A DNA stretch of 17,339 bases from contig CAJTRV010000032.1 of the NCBI GenBank assembly GCA_910578855.1, positions 1-17,339 on the forward strand, given 5' to 3'. This document shows, one piece after another, positions 6,383 through 13,908 of this stretch (position 1 is the first letter of the stretch; each line of letters opens with the position of its first letter). The notes beneath the pieces were generated by a model. That model saw nothing but the letters and a program-made list of their open reading frames with translations, ran no database searches and was not told the DNA's origin. This stretch comes from an uncultured Bacilli bacterium (lineage in GTDB: Bacteria; Bacillota_I; Bacilli_A; RF39; UBA660). Both the position numbers and the translations under genes were made by a program.

Positions 6383-7036
6383 TTAACTAGTATAACGTGG
6401 TATCGTTACTGTTTGATAGGTCTCTTGATCCCATATTAATGTACTATAGTAATCAGGCGCTAATTTAATAGTGTCAATCCAATTGTTATAATTTTTAATC
6501 ATCATATCTTCTTTGACTCCAGAGTCATAGATTAACACTTTGACATGATTAGAGATTTCCTGCGCTTTATTGGCTCCAACAAAGTAGACAAATTCGCATT
6601 CATTGGTATCAATTTCCTGATACTGTAAGACGCAAAGTGATTGCTCTTGATAGGTAATCTTAACACCTGTATTTTCCTTTTGCATTACAAAATCACGATA
6701 TTCAAACTCCTGTTCTAATACTTTTACTTTTTCTTGAGCAAGACGGGAGGCCATATCAGTATCTAAGACAAAGATGGTATCAATCTTATTTTGGACAATA
6801 ATAGGAAATTCCTGTTGTAATTGTGAACCAGATAATGTCTCTAATAAAAGAGCAATCTGTTTTCCTTGATATTGTAAAAGAAGTACTTTCATATTGGCAC
6901 TATTTAAAAAAGTAGCCCCCACTTGTTGATAATCCAAGTTTAACCGATACCGTTCTAGTGTTTCACCTGATACAGATAAAGTCATAAAACAGCTATACAA
7001 TACGGCAATTATAATTGCAATCATTCCTTTTTTCAT
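6383..7036 (-). CDS. Secreted protein of unknown function, possibly a degenerate ComEC-like metallo-beta-lactamase fold
   Basis: I do not recognise this 217-residue protein with confidence. It has a clear signal peptide: MKKG, a hydrophobic core (AIIIAVLYSCFMTL), then SVSGE, with cleavage likely near residue 23-25. The mature part alternates beta strands in an order resembling the extracellular beta-lactamase domain of ComEC: VLLLQYQGKQIALLLETL (compare DaiLIq...LIDtG), KIDTIFVLDTD (compare iDylilTHpD), a GVKITYQEQSLCVLQY edge, CEFVYFVGA (compare fLltGD) and HVKVLIYDSG. No metal-binding histidines are present in those places, so if the fold is right it is not a hydrolase. It lies between cca and dnaD on the same strand, has its own promoter-like sequence and no visible terminator. 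The start follows AGGTGAC. Confidence 0.7.
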   Translation of the reverse strand: MKKGMIAIIIAVLYSCFMTLSVSGETLERYRLNLDYQQVGATFLNSANMKVLLLQYQGKQIALLLETLSGSQLQQEFPIIVQNKIDTIFVLDTDMASRLAQEKVKVLEQEFEYRDFVMQKENTGVKITYQEQSLCVLQYQEIDTNECEFVYFVGANKAQEISNHVKVLIYDSGVKEDMMIKNYNNWIDTIKLAPDYYSTLIWDQETYQTVTIPRYTS

Positions 7037-7051
7037 AATGTCACCTAGTTT

Positions 7052-7082
7052 AATATATGACTCTGGGACCTATTTTTATCAA
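7052..7082 (-). promoter_or_regulatory. Probable promoter of the secreted-protein gene
   Basis: TTGATA (7077-7082), 17 nt, then CATATA (7054-7059), overlapping TATATT (7052-7057). The latter ends 15 nt before the ATG. The -35 lies at the edge of the T-run of the upstream cca terminator. Confidence 0.45.
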
Positions 7083-7110
7083 AAAAAAGAAGATCCTATA
7101 CTTAATCTTC
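7081..7110 (-). terminator. cca terminator overlapping the last codons
   Basis: On the minus strand GAAGAT (7110-7105) pairs with ATCTTC (7094-7089), followed by eight T. The 5' arm is the last two sense codons (Glu-Asp) and the stop codon TAA lies in the loop. Confidence 0.75.
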
Positions 7111-7767
7111 CGTCCACAACCATTCTAAATGAAATTGTTGTAATAATTGTTTCCCATGGTTAGCATGTCTACTCCCGCGAATCTTAGCAATCTCTAACTG
7201 TTGCCGATGTTTTGATAATTGCGACACCAAGTGACGATGCTTCATCATGGCCTTTTGTAACTCGCTATCTAAAGTAAAATCTAGCACTGTAGCAAACCGA
7301 ATGGCCCTTAAGATCCTAAGTGCATCCTCTTCCATTTTTTGATCAGCATTCCCAACCACCCGAATGATGCGCTGATCTAAATCAGACCGAGCACCTAAGA
7401 GGTCAACTTCTTCCCCGGCGGCATTGATACATAACGTATTGATGACAAAGTCACGCCGTTGTAAGTCCGTTTTCAAATCATCAACCAAGGTTATCTTCTC
7501 AGGAAAGCGATGGTGCTTGTAAGTACCATCCCGCCGAAATAACGTTATTTGAAATGCTTGCCCATTGACATCAATAATACTCGAAGCAAATGTGGTCTTC
7601 TTAACAGTAAATAGGCGTTCTAGGAGTGCTTGGGGCGCATTGGTACATAGATCAAAATCAGTACTTTCAAGTCCCAGATAACGATCCCGAGGATACCCAC
7701 CCACAATATAAGCCTCATAGCCAGCTTCACAAATCATATTTAAAATGGAACGTGCTGTTTCATACAT
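7102..7767 (-). CDS. cca: Short CCA-adding-type tRNA nucleotidyltransferase (head and neck only)
   Basis: Class II tRNA nucleotidyltransferases build or repair the 3' CCA of tRNA. The N-terminal catalytic head is intact: IVGGYPRDRYLG (about 21-32), the metal-binding D-F-D of STDFDLCTNA (D37/D39), RRDFVINTLC and EEDALRILRAIRFA, the nucleotide-selecting neck region. The protein stops at 221 residues with FHLEWLWTED, about where the neck ends; bacterial members are normally about 370-450 residues with body and tail domains that hold the tRNA. No continuation is seen downstream: a terminator hairpin includes the final codons and the next gene's promoter follows. It may be a minimal CCA enzyme, a CC- or A-adding specialist, or a related nucleotidyltransferase. 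The start at 7767 is preferred to 7770 for spacing from GGGTGAG. Confidence 0.8.
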   Translation of the reverse strand: MYETARSILNMICEAGYEAYIVGGYPRDRYLGLESTDFDLCTNAPQALLERLFTVKKTTFASSIIDVNGQAFQITLFRRDGTYKHHRFPEKITLVDDLKTDLQRRDFVINTLCINAAGEEVDLLGARSDLDQRIIRVVGNADQKMEEDALRILRAIRFATVLDFTLDSELQKAMMKHRHLVSQLSKHRQQLEIAKIRGSRHANHGKQLLQQFHLEWLWTED

Positions 7768-7802
7768 CATCTCACCCTATTCCTAAACTTTTCCAAAGAA
7801 AA

Positions 7803-7829
7803 AAGATAACAGTGTATCCCTCTTATCTT
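7803..7829 (-). terminator. HU gene terminator
   Basis: On the minus strand AAGATAA pairs with TTATCTT (7 bp; plus-strand arms 7823-7829 and 7803-7809) around a 13-nt loop, followed by TTTTTTC. The stem begins with the last two bases of the stop codon. Confidence 0.65.
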
Positions 7830-8100
7830 AGTTTAAAGCATCTTTTAATTTTGATCCAGCTTTAATACTTACCGCTACTCTAGCAGGAATTTGTAAAGTT
7901 TCTCCAGTTCTAGGGTTACGTCCTTCTTTAGCAGGTTTATTTTGTGCTGTAAAAGTACAGAATCCAGTTAATGTTACTTTACTTTCTTCCTTTAATCCTT
8001 TAATTACACCACTCATCATCGCTTCTAAAGCACGTGATGCATCGGCTTTTGTTAATCCAGTTTCTTCAGCAATAAAATCTACTAACATTGTTTTTGTCAT
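7828..8100 (-). CDS. hup: DNA-binding protein HU
   Basis: HU is the main histone-like nucleoid protein; it binds and bends DNA as a dimer. The 90-residue protein is full length, with TKTMLVDFIAEETGLTKADA at the N-terminus (dimer helices), VTLTGFCTFTAQ, the DNA-binding arm KPAKEGRNPRTGETLQIPA with its conserved RNPRTG and intercalating Pro, and the terminal AGSKLKDALN. The ribosome binding site GGGAGGT is strong, as expected for an abundant protein. Its own promoter and terminator make it monocistronic. Confidence 0.97.
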   Translation of the reverse strand: MTKTMLVDFIAEETGLTKADASRALEAMMSGVIKGLKEESKVTLTGFCTFTAQNKPAKEGRNPRTGETLQIPARVAVSIKAGSKLKDALN

Positions 8101-8144
8101 ATTTTTACCTCCCTAATATGTTAAGCTACTTTGCTTACATTCTA

Positions 8145-8173
8145 AGGATATCATGATTCCCCTATAAAATCAA
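8145..8173 (-). promoter_or_regulatory. HU gene promoter
   Basis: TTGATT (8168-8173), a 17-nt spacer and TATCCT (8145-8150) carry an extended -10 TG. The leader would be about 38 nt, longer than at most genes in the window. Confidence 0.55.
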
Positions 8174-8204
8174 TCATTTTTATCTGTTTTCCCCAATTTT
8201 TCAA

Positions 8205-8227
8205 CAAAAAAAAGCTGTTTTAGCTTT
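8205..8227 (-). terminator. rpoE terminator overlapping the stop codon
   Basis: On the minus strand AAAGCT (8227-8222) pairs with AGCTTT (8216-8211) around a 5-nt loop, followed by a long T-run. The 5' arm is the final Ser codon plus part of the stop codon. Confidence 0.75.
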
Positions 8228-8666
8228 CTTCTTCATCGTCATCATCAGGAATAATTGATAATTCATCCAAGTCATTTTCTTCTTCTAAAGACTCATCATC
8301 ATCAATGGCATCGATATCTTCATCTTCCTCTTCTACTGGAATAGAAGCAGGTTCTTCGACAATTTCCTCTACCTCTTCATCGGTAATTTCTTCATCATCA
8401 TCGACCACCAATTCAACAGAGTGACGATCCCGAATATCCCATTCATTGTTATCTAATAAGACAAAGCGTTTATCAATTGTCAAAGATGTATAATAATCCC
8501 CAATTTTAGCAGTATATTCATCTTCACTATATTCTAGTAAATCTGAAATTTTACGAAATATAGTTGGGGTATTCATTGATTTTTTATGTTCTGTTAATAA
8601 TAAATAAGTCAAATCTGTATACGACAGTAATTCAATCTCTTCCTTTGTCATTTGATTTAATTTCAT
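8220..8666 (-). CDS. rpoE: DNA-directed RNA polymerase delta subunit
   Basis: The delta subunit is specific to Bacillota; it binds RNA polymerase, lowers non-specific and open-complex binding and speeds recycling. The 148-residue protein has the N-terminal winged-helix domain (about 1-90, including ELLSYTDLTYLLLTEHKK and FRKISDLLE) and a C-terminal, almost entirely Asp/Glu tail of about 55 residues that mimics nucleic acid. The ATG at 8666 is chosen because AGGAGG lies 6 nt upstream; the longer frame extends into argS. It begins 10 nt after the argS stop, so it is the last gene of the ywiB-argS-rpoE operon, ended by a terminator in its own last codons. Confidence 0.95.
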   Translation of the reverse strand: MKLNQMTKEEIELLSYTDLTYLLLTEHKKSMNTPTIFRKISDLLEYSEDEYTAKIGDYYTSLTIDKRFVLLDNNEWDIRDRHSVELVVDDDEEITDEEVEEIVEEPASIPVEEEDEDIDAIDDDESLEEENDLDELSIIPDDDDEEES

Positions 8667-8676
8667 AATAAACCTC

Positions 8677-10296
8677 CTACATTTTTTTTGTGGCGTGAAC
8701 ACCGATCAAGTTTAATGCATTTTTAATGGTAATCGCAACTGCATAAATCATATTGATTTTCTCTCTTGTGCTTACCTCATCATCGGTTAGTACTTTTTCA
8801 TGTGCATAGAATGTATGAAATAAGCTTGCTAAATCATATGCATAGTTCGCAATAATATGTGGACTTCTTTTATTAGCACTTAATTTTACCGTATCGGTAA
8901 ATTCATATATTTTGGCTAACAAATTCTTGGTATATTCACTATTCAAAGTATGATATTGACTAATCTTCGTGATCTCTTTTGAATATTCTTCTAAAATCGA
9001 ACAAATTCGCGCATGGGCATATTCAATATAGTAAACCGGATTCTCGTTTGATTTTTTCGTTGCAAGCTCTAAATCAAAATCCAATTGGGTATCAAGACTT
9101 CTAGAGGAAAAGAAATATCTAGTTGCATCCAATCCGACTTCATCAACCAATTCCTCAATCGTCACCGCATTTCCGGTTCGTTTACTCATTTTAATCTCTT
9201 CTTTGCCACGAACAAGGCGTACCATTTGCAAAATTTCAACATCAAGTTTATCAGGATCATTGCCCATCATTTGAATAGACGCCTTTAACCTAGGGACATA
9301 TCCATGATGATCTGCTCCTAAAACATCGATCAGTTGATCATAACCACGACGGTATTTATCAGTATGATATGCGATATCAGGTAAAAGGTACGTGTTGGTT
9401 TTATCTTGTTTCACTAAAACCCGATCCTTCTCATCGCCATACATTGTCGTCTTTAAGAATAATGCCCCATCTTGCTCATAAGTATACCCTTGATCAATTA
9501 AAGTTTGTAATGTTTTCTCAACGGCTCCACTTCGATAAATTGCTTGTTCACTACTCCAGACATCAAATTCTACTCGAAATTGATGAAGATCGAGCTTAAT
9601 TTTATCCAATAAATAGTCTAGTCCTTTTTGGCGAAATAAATTAGAATCGTGAACTTCTGTCCCTAGTTCCTCTTTCATATTTTCCGCTATTCCAATGATT
9701 TCTTTACCATAGTAACCATTTTCTGGCATTTCTTCTAACCGACCACATAATCCTTCATAACGGGCTTGAATTGAGTTTGCTAAATTGACAATTTGATTCC
9801 CAGCATCATTGATATAATACTCCCTCGTTACATCATAACCAGTAAACGTTAAAATTCGTGATAAAGAATCTCCATAGCTTGCACCACGCGCATGACCAAG
9901 GTGGAGAATTCCCGTTGGATTGGCACTGACATATTCCATATTGATTTTAATACCATTCCCAATGTTCGAACTTCCATAGCGGTCTTGCTGTTCAATAACT
10001 GTGTTAATATTCTCTAATAAATAATCATTGGTTACGTAAAAATTAATAAATCCTGGCCCAGCTATTTCAACGTTTTCAATATATGAAACCGCCTGTGCAT
10101 TAATTTCCTCAATCAGGATCGTTGCAATTTCTCGTGGATTTTTCTTTAATGTGCGGGCTAACTGCATCGCAACATTGGTCGCATAATCACCATGACGATT
10201 ATCTTTAGGAATTTCAATTACAATCATAGCGGGATCCATCTCGATCTGTTGCGCCTTTAAAACAGTTACCATTAATTGTTTTAATGTTTCCTTCAT
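8677..10296 (-). CDS. argS: Arginyl-tRNA synthetase
   Basis: This class I synthetase charges tRNA-Arg. The 539-residue protein has the N-terminal Add1 region (PKDNRHGDYATNVAMQLA, about 30-47), the HIGH motif as HLGH (132-135, in ANPTGILHLGHARGA), the KMSK motif in EEIKMSKRTGNAVT and the C-terminal DALR anticodon-binding domain ending near GVHATKKM. Length is normal for the family. Its ATG overlaps the ywiB stop as ATGA, indicating translational coupling, and rpoE follows after 10 nt. The same three genes lie close together in other Bacilli. Confidence 0.97.
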   Translation of the reverse strand: MKETLKQLMVTVLKAQQIEMDPAMIVIEIPKDNRHGDYATNVAMQLARTLKKNPREIATILIEEINAQAVSYIENVEIAGPGFINFYVTNDYLLENINTVIEQQDRYGSSNIGNGIKINMEYVSANPTGILHLGHARGASYGDSLSRILTFTGYDVTREYYINDAGNQIVNLANSIQARYEGLCGRLEEMPENGYYGKEIIGIAENMKEELGTEVHDSNLFRQKGLDYLLDKIKLDLHQFRVEFDVWSSEQAIYRSGAVEKTLQTLIDQGYTYEQDGALFLKTTMYGDEKDRVLVKQDKTNTYLLPDIAYHTDKYRRGYDQLIDVLGADHHGYVPRLKASIQMMGNDPDKLDVEILQMVRLVRGKEEIKMSKRTGNAVTIEELVDEVGLDATRYFFSSRSLDTQLDFDLELATKKSNENPVYYIEYAHARICSILEEYSKEITKISQYHTLNSEYTKNLLAKIYEFTDTVKLSANKRSPHIIANYAYDLASLFHTFYAHEKVLTDDEVSTREKINMIYAVAITIKNALNLIGVHATKKM

Positions 10297-10667
10297 ACCT
10301 TCACCTCATATTCTAAAATAAAAGTAAAATGACCATGTTCTTCATCCCCAATAGCTAAGTGATAATCAACTTCCAATTTCTGATCTGACACTTGTAAGCG
10401 ATTGGTTGTAATAGACAGAGGAATATCACTTGAATAATTCATCAATTGATACTTTCCTGAAGTTGTTTGTTGTTCCAAAAAGATTAGTGTGAGCTGATAT
10501 TCAGGATGAATTCGCTTAAGAATCACCTTTTCATCCTGAAATGCCACAATTACTTTGATATCACCATCTTGATATAACAACTTATGATCATGTGCAATGC
10601 CGGATCCTTCCACCATATGATTAGTGTCTGGTCCTTGCAAATGCGCTTTTATTTTTATTTTAGACAT
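10293..10667 (-). CDS. ywiB: DUF1934 (YwiB-like) beta-barrel protein
   Basis: This 124-residue protein belongs to DUF1934, a calycin-like beta-barrel family seen next to argS in Bacillota; its function is not established. The sequence is nearly all beta strand, with IKIKAHLQGPD at the N-terminus, IVAFQDEKVILKRIHP in the middle, and the characteristic end GDEEHGHFTFILEYEV. There is no signal peptide, so it is cytoplasmic. It is the first gene of the ywiB-argS-rpoE operon and overlaps argS by 4 nt. The ribosome binding site is weak (AAGAA-rich). Confidence 0.85.
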   Translation of the reverse strand: MSKIKIKAHLQGPDTNHMVEGSGIAHDHKLLYQDGDIKVIVAFQDEKVILKRIHPEYQLTLIFLEQQTTSGKYQLMNYSSDIPLSITTNRLQVSDQKLEVDYHLAIGDEEHGHFTFILEYEVKV

Positions 10668-10696
10668 ATCATTCTTCTTTCTTTTTTACGAATGTA

Positions 10697-10702
10697 ATTA
10701 TA
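10697..10702 (-). promoter_or_regulatory. -10 element of the ywiB-argS-rpoE operon promoter
   Basis: An extended -10 (TG-T-TATAAT) lies 29 nt before the ywiB ATG. No good -35 is seen, which is usual for extended -10 promoters. The divergent penicillin-binding protein gene starts 72 nt away. Confidence 0.5.
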
Positions 10703-10774
10703 ACATAAGTTTTTAAAAATTGCACTCATATTTTCAACTTTTTTTCTAATACTATACATAGATGGGAGTGAAAC

Positions 10775-12754
10775 ATGAAAAAGTTAAAAAAATTGTTAAA
10801 ATGGTTCGGGATTTTTTCGCTTGTTTGTCTCACATTTTACCTCGGCTTATATGTATATGCCAAAATGTTACCCAAGCTACCAATTGACAAAGCCAATAGT
10901 TTTTATCTATATGACAATGATAATAAACTATACAAAGGAGGCAATAGTAAAGAATGGGTTGCCCTTGACGACATTTCCCCTTATTTGGTGCAAGCAACTC
11001 TTGCGATTGAAGATAAAAACTTTTATAGTCATAAAGGGTTTGATTTTCTAAGAATTATAAAAGCGCTCCATACAAATGCAGTCAATAGAAAACGATTAGA
11101 AGGCGCATCGACCATTTCCCAACAATACGCCAAAAATTTATTTTTAGATTTTGATAAAACATGGAAACGCAAGATCGATGAAGCTTGGCTAACAATTCGC
11201 CTAGAGTCACATTATAGTAAAGATAAAATTTTAGAAGGATATCTTAATACGATTAATTACGGCGGGATCTTTGGCATTGAAAATGCCAGTCAATACTATT
11301 TTAATAAAAAAGCCCGGGATTTGACCTTAGCAGAAGCTAGTATCCTGGCTGGTATTCCAAAAGATCCCACCTATTATTCTCCTATTTCTAATGAAAAAGC
11401 TTCAAAGAAACGACAAAAGCTCATTCTAAGTCTTATGAAAAAACAAAACTATATTACCAATGAACAAATGAATAAAGCCTATCAAAAGAAACTAAACTAT
11501 CACGGCGATAAAAATACCAATCAATTAAAAACATTGATGTATTATCAAGATGCCGTAATCAAAGAATTAAAAAAAATCAACTCAATTCCTAGTTCTTTCT
11601 TAAAAACTGGTGGGCTTAAAATCTATACGAATCTCGATATGGATACACAAGAAGAAATGGAAAAAAATATCAGCCAATATCTCGATTATAATGAAGAGCT
11701 ACAGATTGCCAGTGTTGTCATGGATCCAAAGAATGGAAAGATTCTAGCCCTTGCAGGAGGTCGAGACTACTCTGAGAGTCAATTTAATCGTGTTACCGAT
11801 GCTAAACGCCAGGTTGGTTCGACCATGAAACCTTTTCTTTATTATGCGGCTCTCGAAAATGGATTTACCCCTTCTAGCACCTTTAAAAGCGAAAAAACTA
11901 CTTTTGTTTTATCCAAAGATGAAGATTATTCGCCAGAAAATTATGGAAAAAATTATCCGAATAAACAAATCAGTATGGCCACTGCCCTCGCCTATTCAGA
12001 TAATATATATGCCGTTAAAACTCATATTTTCTTGGGAGAAAATACACTAGTAGAAACAGCGAAACGTGTAGGAATCTCCAATAAACTACATGCCATTCCC
12101 TCACTTGCACTTGGAACAGAAGAGATCAATCTTCTTAGTATGGTGGAAGGGTATGGAACACTAGCCAGCGAAGGCTATAAAATAAAACCATATTTAATTC
12201 GTAAGGTAACAGATTCTAGTGGCAATGTCTTGTATGAACATAAAACCAATAAGGAAAATGTTCTCAATAAAAGTATTGTCTTTGTTTTAAATGAGATGCT
12301 AAGTAATTCCTATGCCAAAGAATTTATTGATTACAATTATCCTACTTGCATTAATATTGCACCTAAAATCACCAAGAAATATGCAATTAAAACCGGAACA
12401 ACCAATACCGATCATTTAATCTTCGGATACAATAAAGATGTTTTAATGGGGATTTGGGCTGGTTATGATGACAATCACGAATCTGATGTCAAAGATGGAA
12501 ATAGCATTAAAAGTATCTGGGTAGATACCGTCGAACACTATTTAAAAAACAAAGATGGTAACCAGTGGTATGACATTCCAAAAAATGTTGTTGGCGTTAT
12601 TGTTAACCCCGTTACTGGCGAGGTTGCAACCGATCAGGATAAAAAGAAAAAAATGCTTTACTACATTAAAGGAACTGAACCAACAAGCGAGAATAAAGAG
12701 CTTGACCAATTGATTCCCGCTGCTAAAATCAAACCAAAGGAAAACACAGAATAA
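10775..12754 (+). CDS. Class A penicillin-binding protein (transglycosylase/transpeptidase)
   Basis: This bifunctional enzyme polymerises and cross-links peptidoglycan on the outer face of the membrane. Domains in order: cytoplasmic KKLKKLLK, one membrane anchor (about 11-29), a GT51 transglycosylase domain with the catalytic Glu in AIEDKNFYSHKGFD (E79), GASTISQQYAKNLFL (110-124), KRKIDEAW and KILEGYLNTINYGG (second conserved Glu) and LAEASILAGIPKDPTYYSP, then a transpeptidase domain with STMK (349-352, catalytic Ser), SDN (408-410) and KTGT (539-542). At 659 residues it is close to PBP1a/PBP2c-type enzymes and lacks extra C-terminal domains. The ribosome binding site is GGGAGTG. It is monocistronic, with a terminator in its last codons; I see no convincing promoter in the short upstream gap. 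Confidence 0.96.
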   Translation: MKKLKKLLKWFGIFSLVCLTFYLGLYVYAKMLPKLPIDKANSFYLYDNDNKLYKGGNSKEWVALDDISPYLVQATLAIEDKNFYSHKGFDFLRIIKALHTNAVNRKRLEGASTISQQYAKNLFLDFDKTWKRKIDEAWLTIRLESHYSKDKILEGYLNTINYGGIFGIENASQYYFNKKARDLTLAEASILAGIPKDPTYYSPISNEKASKKRQKLILSLMKKQNYITNEQMNKAYQKKLNYHGDKNTNQLKTLMYYQDAVIKELKKINSIPSSFLKTGGLKIYTNLDMDTQEEMEKNISQYLDYNEELQIASVVMDPKNGKILALAGGRDYSESQFNRVTDAKRQVGSTMKPFLYYAALENGFTPSSTFKSEKTTFVLSKDEDYSPENYGKNYPNKQISMATALAYSDNIYAVKTHIFLGENTLVETAKRVGISNKLHAIPSLALGTEEINLLSMVEGYGTLASEGYKIKPYLIRKVTDSSGNVLYEHKTNKENVLNKSIVFVLNEMLSNSYAKEFIDYNYPTCINIAPKITKKYAIKTGTTNTDHLIFGYNKDVLMGIWAGYDDNHESDVKDGNSIKSIWVDTVEHYLKNKDGNQWYDIPKNVVGVIVNPVTGEVATDQDKKKKMLYYIKGTEPTSENKELDQLIPAAKIKPKENTE

Positions 12755-12764
12755 GTGTTTTTTT
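12741..12764. terminator. Terminator in the last codons of the penicillin-binding protein gene
   Basis: AAAACAC (12741-12747) pairs with GTGTTTT (12755-12761) around a 7-nt loop that holds the stop codon, followed by TTT. The 5' arm is coding. It could also end minus-strand transcription from the Rpn-type gene, because the opposite strand ends in TTTT. Confidence 0.8.
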
Positions 12765-12906
12765 ATCGATATAACTGATATTCTGCATTCAAATAATGAA
12801 CAATCCCAATTAATAAAAGATCATCGCCAGCAATTTTTTGTGCTTTACACAAGCTAGATGACTGTACAATTAAAACAAATTTTTCATACCTCGTGAGCTG
12901 TTTCAA
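12763..12906 (-). CDS. Possible 47-residue small ORF overlapping the 3' end of the Rpn-type gene
   Basis: The 129-nt gap after the Rpn-type gene is open in one frame, which can start at a TTG (12904-12906) preceded by GGAGG 9 nt upstream, inside the Rpn coding region. The predicted product starts MKQLTRYEKFVLIVQ and ends NAEYQLYR; it is amphipathic, and I do not recognise it. The stop falls just before the shared terminator. A TTG start and short length make this weak. It could be a small partner of the Rpn-type protein, a remnant of a longer gene, or chance. Confidence 0.25.
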   Translation of the reverse strand: MKQLTRYEKFVLIVQSSSLCKAQKIAGDDLLLIGIVHYLNAEYQLYR

Positions 12907-13726
12907 CTTGATACGCCTCCAATTCTCTACGTAATGCGATTACCGTTGATATTGGTAACTCGGTTGTCTGAACAACAAATTCAATAGAACTACCACCCTC
13001 TAATAGTTTACGAGCGATTCCATACTTTATTTCCTGTTTCTTTTGCTCCAACAAAAATTCTGTTGTTTGTTCTTTATTCTGGGCAAGTCTTTGCTCATAG
13101 ATTCGCCGAGAATTTTGCTGCCAAATATGGAGGAATGTCAACATCGGTGGATCTTGATGTGCAAATACCTTTCCCTCTTCAAATTTTGTACAAGTAAGCA
13201 ACATCATCCAACGTTCAAACTGATTCAATTCATGAGATGACTTTTGTTTAATAATATCACGTAGTGGTATAACTGCAATTAAATGAATATCCATTCCTTT
13301 TTCTAAACGCTGCAATTGATCATTTCGAAAATAATAATGGGAAATCGGAGCCCCTTGATAAGAGGCATCAAACTGTAATATAATTTGGCCAATACATACT
13401 TCAGTATCCCCTTTTTGATAACAATATTGTGCAAAACTCAAAAAAGATGCATCAAATTCCTCTTCCACCTGATTGGTTAATTTTATCTCATAATAATATA
13501 CTGTATGGCGATAATGAAACATCACATGAATTCTCTTTTTAATCCTACTACAATTGGTAAATAACTTAGGATTAATGATTTCTAAATCACAAATACGACT
13601 AGAACCACTAAAATGAAAATACGCATTTAAAAAATCAATGATATAGTCTTTGGTATGATGACTCTTCCATAAAATTGGATATAGCTCATTATGAAAAAGA
13701 TCAATCAATGGTTTATTTTGTAACAT
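12884..13726 (-). CDS. Rpn/YhgA-type PD-(D/E)XK nuclease family protein
   Basis: This 280-residue protein matches the family annotated as PD-(D/E)XK nuclease family transposase (PDDEXK_2, Rpn), whose E. coli members are recombination-promoting nucleases with antiphage, toxin-like activity. Seen: KPLIDLFHNELYPIL at the N-terminus, the nuclease strands KKRIHVMFHYRHTVYYYEIKL (about 83-103), the middle region with MDIHLIAVIPLRDI, a Gln/Glu-rich helix, and a C-terminal helix-turn-helix-like KYGIARKLLEGGSSIEFVVQTTEL. The position that is normally Asp (lDv) is His in RIHV, while the Glu-x-Lys dyad (EIK) is present, so activity is uncertain. The start has AGGAGG 7 nt upstream. It stands alone between gltX and the penicillin-binding protein gene, with no transposon ends beside it. 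No clear promoter is seen. Confidence 0.8.
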   Translation of the reverse strand: MLQNKPLIDLFHNELYPILWKSHHTKDYIIDFLNAYFHFSGSSRICDLEIINPKLFTNCSRIKKRIHVMFHYRHTVYYYEIKLTNQVEEEFDASFLSFAQYCYQKGDTEVCIGQIILQFDASYQGAPISHYYFRNDQLQRLEKGMDIHLIAVIPLRDIIKQKSSHELNQFERWMMLLTCTKFEEGKVFAHQDPPMLTFLHIWQQNSRRIYEQRLAQNKEQTTEFLLEQKKQEIKYGIARKLLEGGSSIEFVVQTTELPISTVIALRRELEAYQVETAHEV

Positions 13727-13857
13727 GTATTACCTCCTAAGCAAACTTTATCACATTTGGTTCCAGATTGAAAACACAAGAATCATAAAATTTGTTTGCT
13801 CATTATTAATAGAATTTTTCACAACATACTACAATTAATTCTATTGTACAACAAACT

Positions 13858-13870
13858 GGATAATTTATCC
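13858..13870. repeat. Short palindrome in the gltX/Rpn intergenic gap
   Basis: GGATAA-T-TTATCC is a perfect inverted repeat, extendable by one T-A pair on each side. It lies in the 163-nt gap between the gltX stop and the Rpn-type gene, just downstream of the gltX terminator. The rest of the gap is AT-rich and holds no recognisable gene. Possible operator; not supported beyond symmetry. Confidence 0.3.
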
Positions 13871-13879
13871 AACTCAGAA

Positions 13880-13908
13880 CAAAAAAAAACTAGTTTTTAC
13901 TAGATTTT
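13880..13908 (-). terminator. gltX terminator overlapping the stop codon
   Basis: On the minus strand CTAGT pairs with ACTAG around AAAA, extended by an A-T rich 4-bp stem beyond one mismatch, followed by nine T. The hairpin contains the last Ser-Lys-Asn codons and the TAG stop. Confidence 0.75.

Noticed and set aside
12884..13726. Insertion sequence based on the transposase label of the Rpn family
   Set aside because: The protein is a PD-(D/E)XK nuclease-type, not a DDE transposase, and there are no terminal inverted repeats or target duplications around it.
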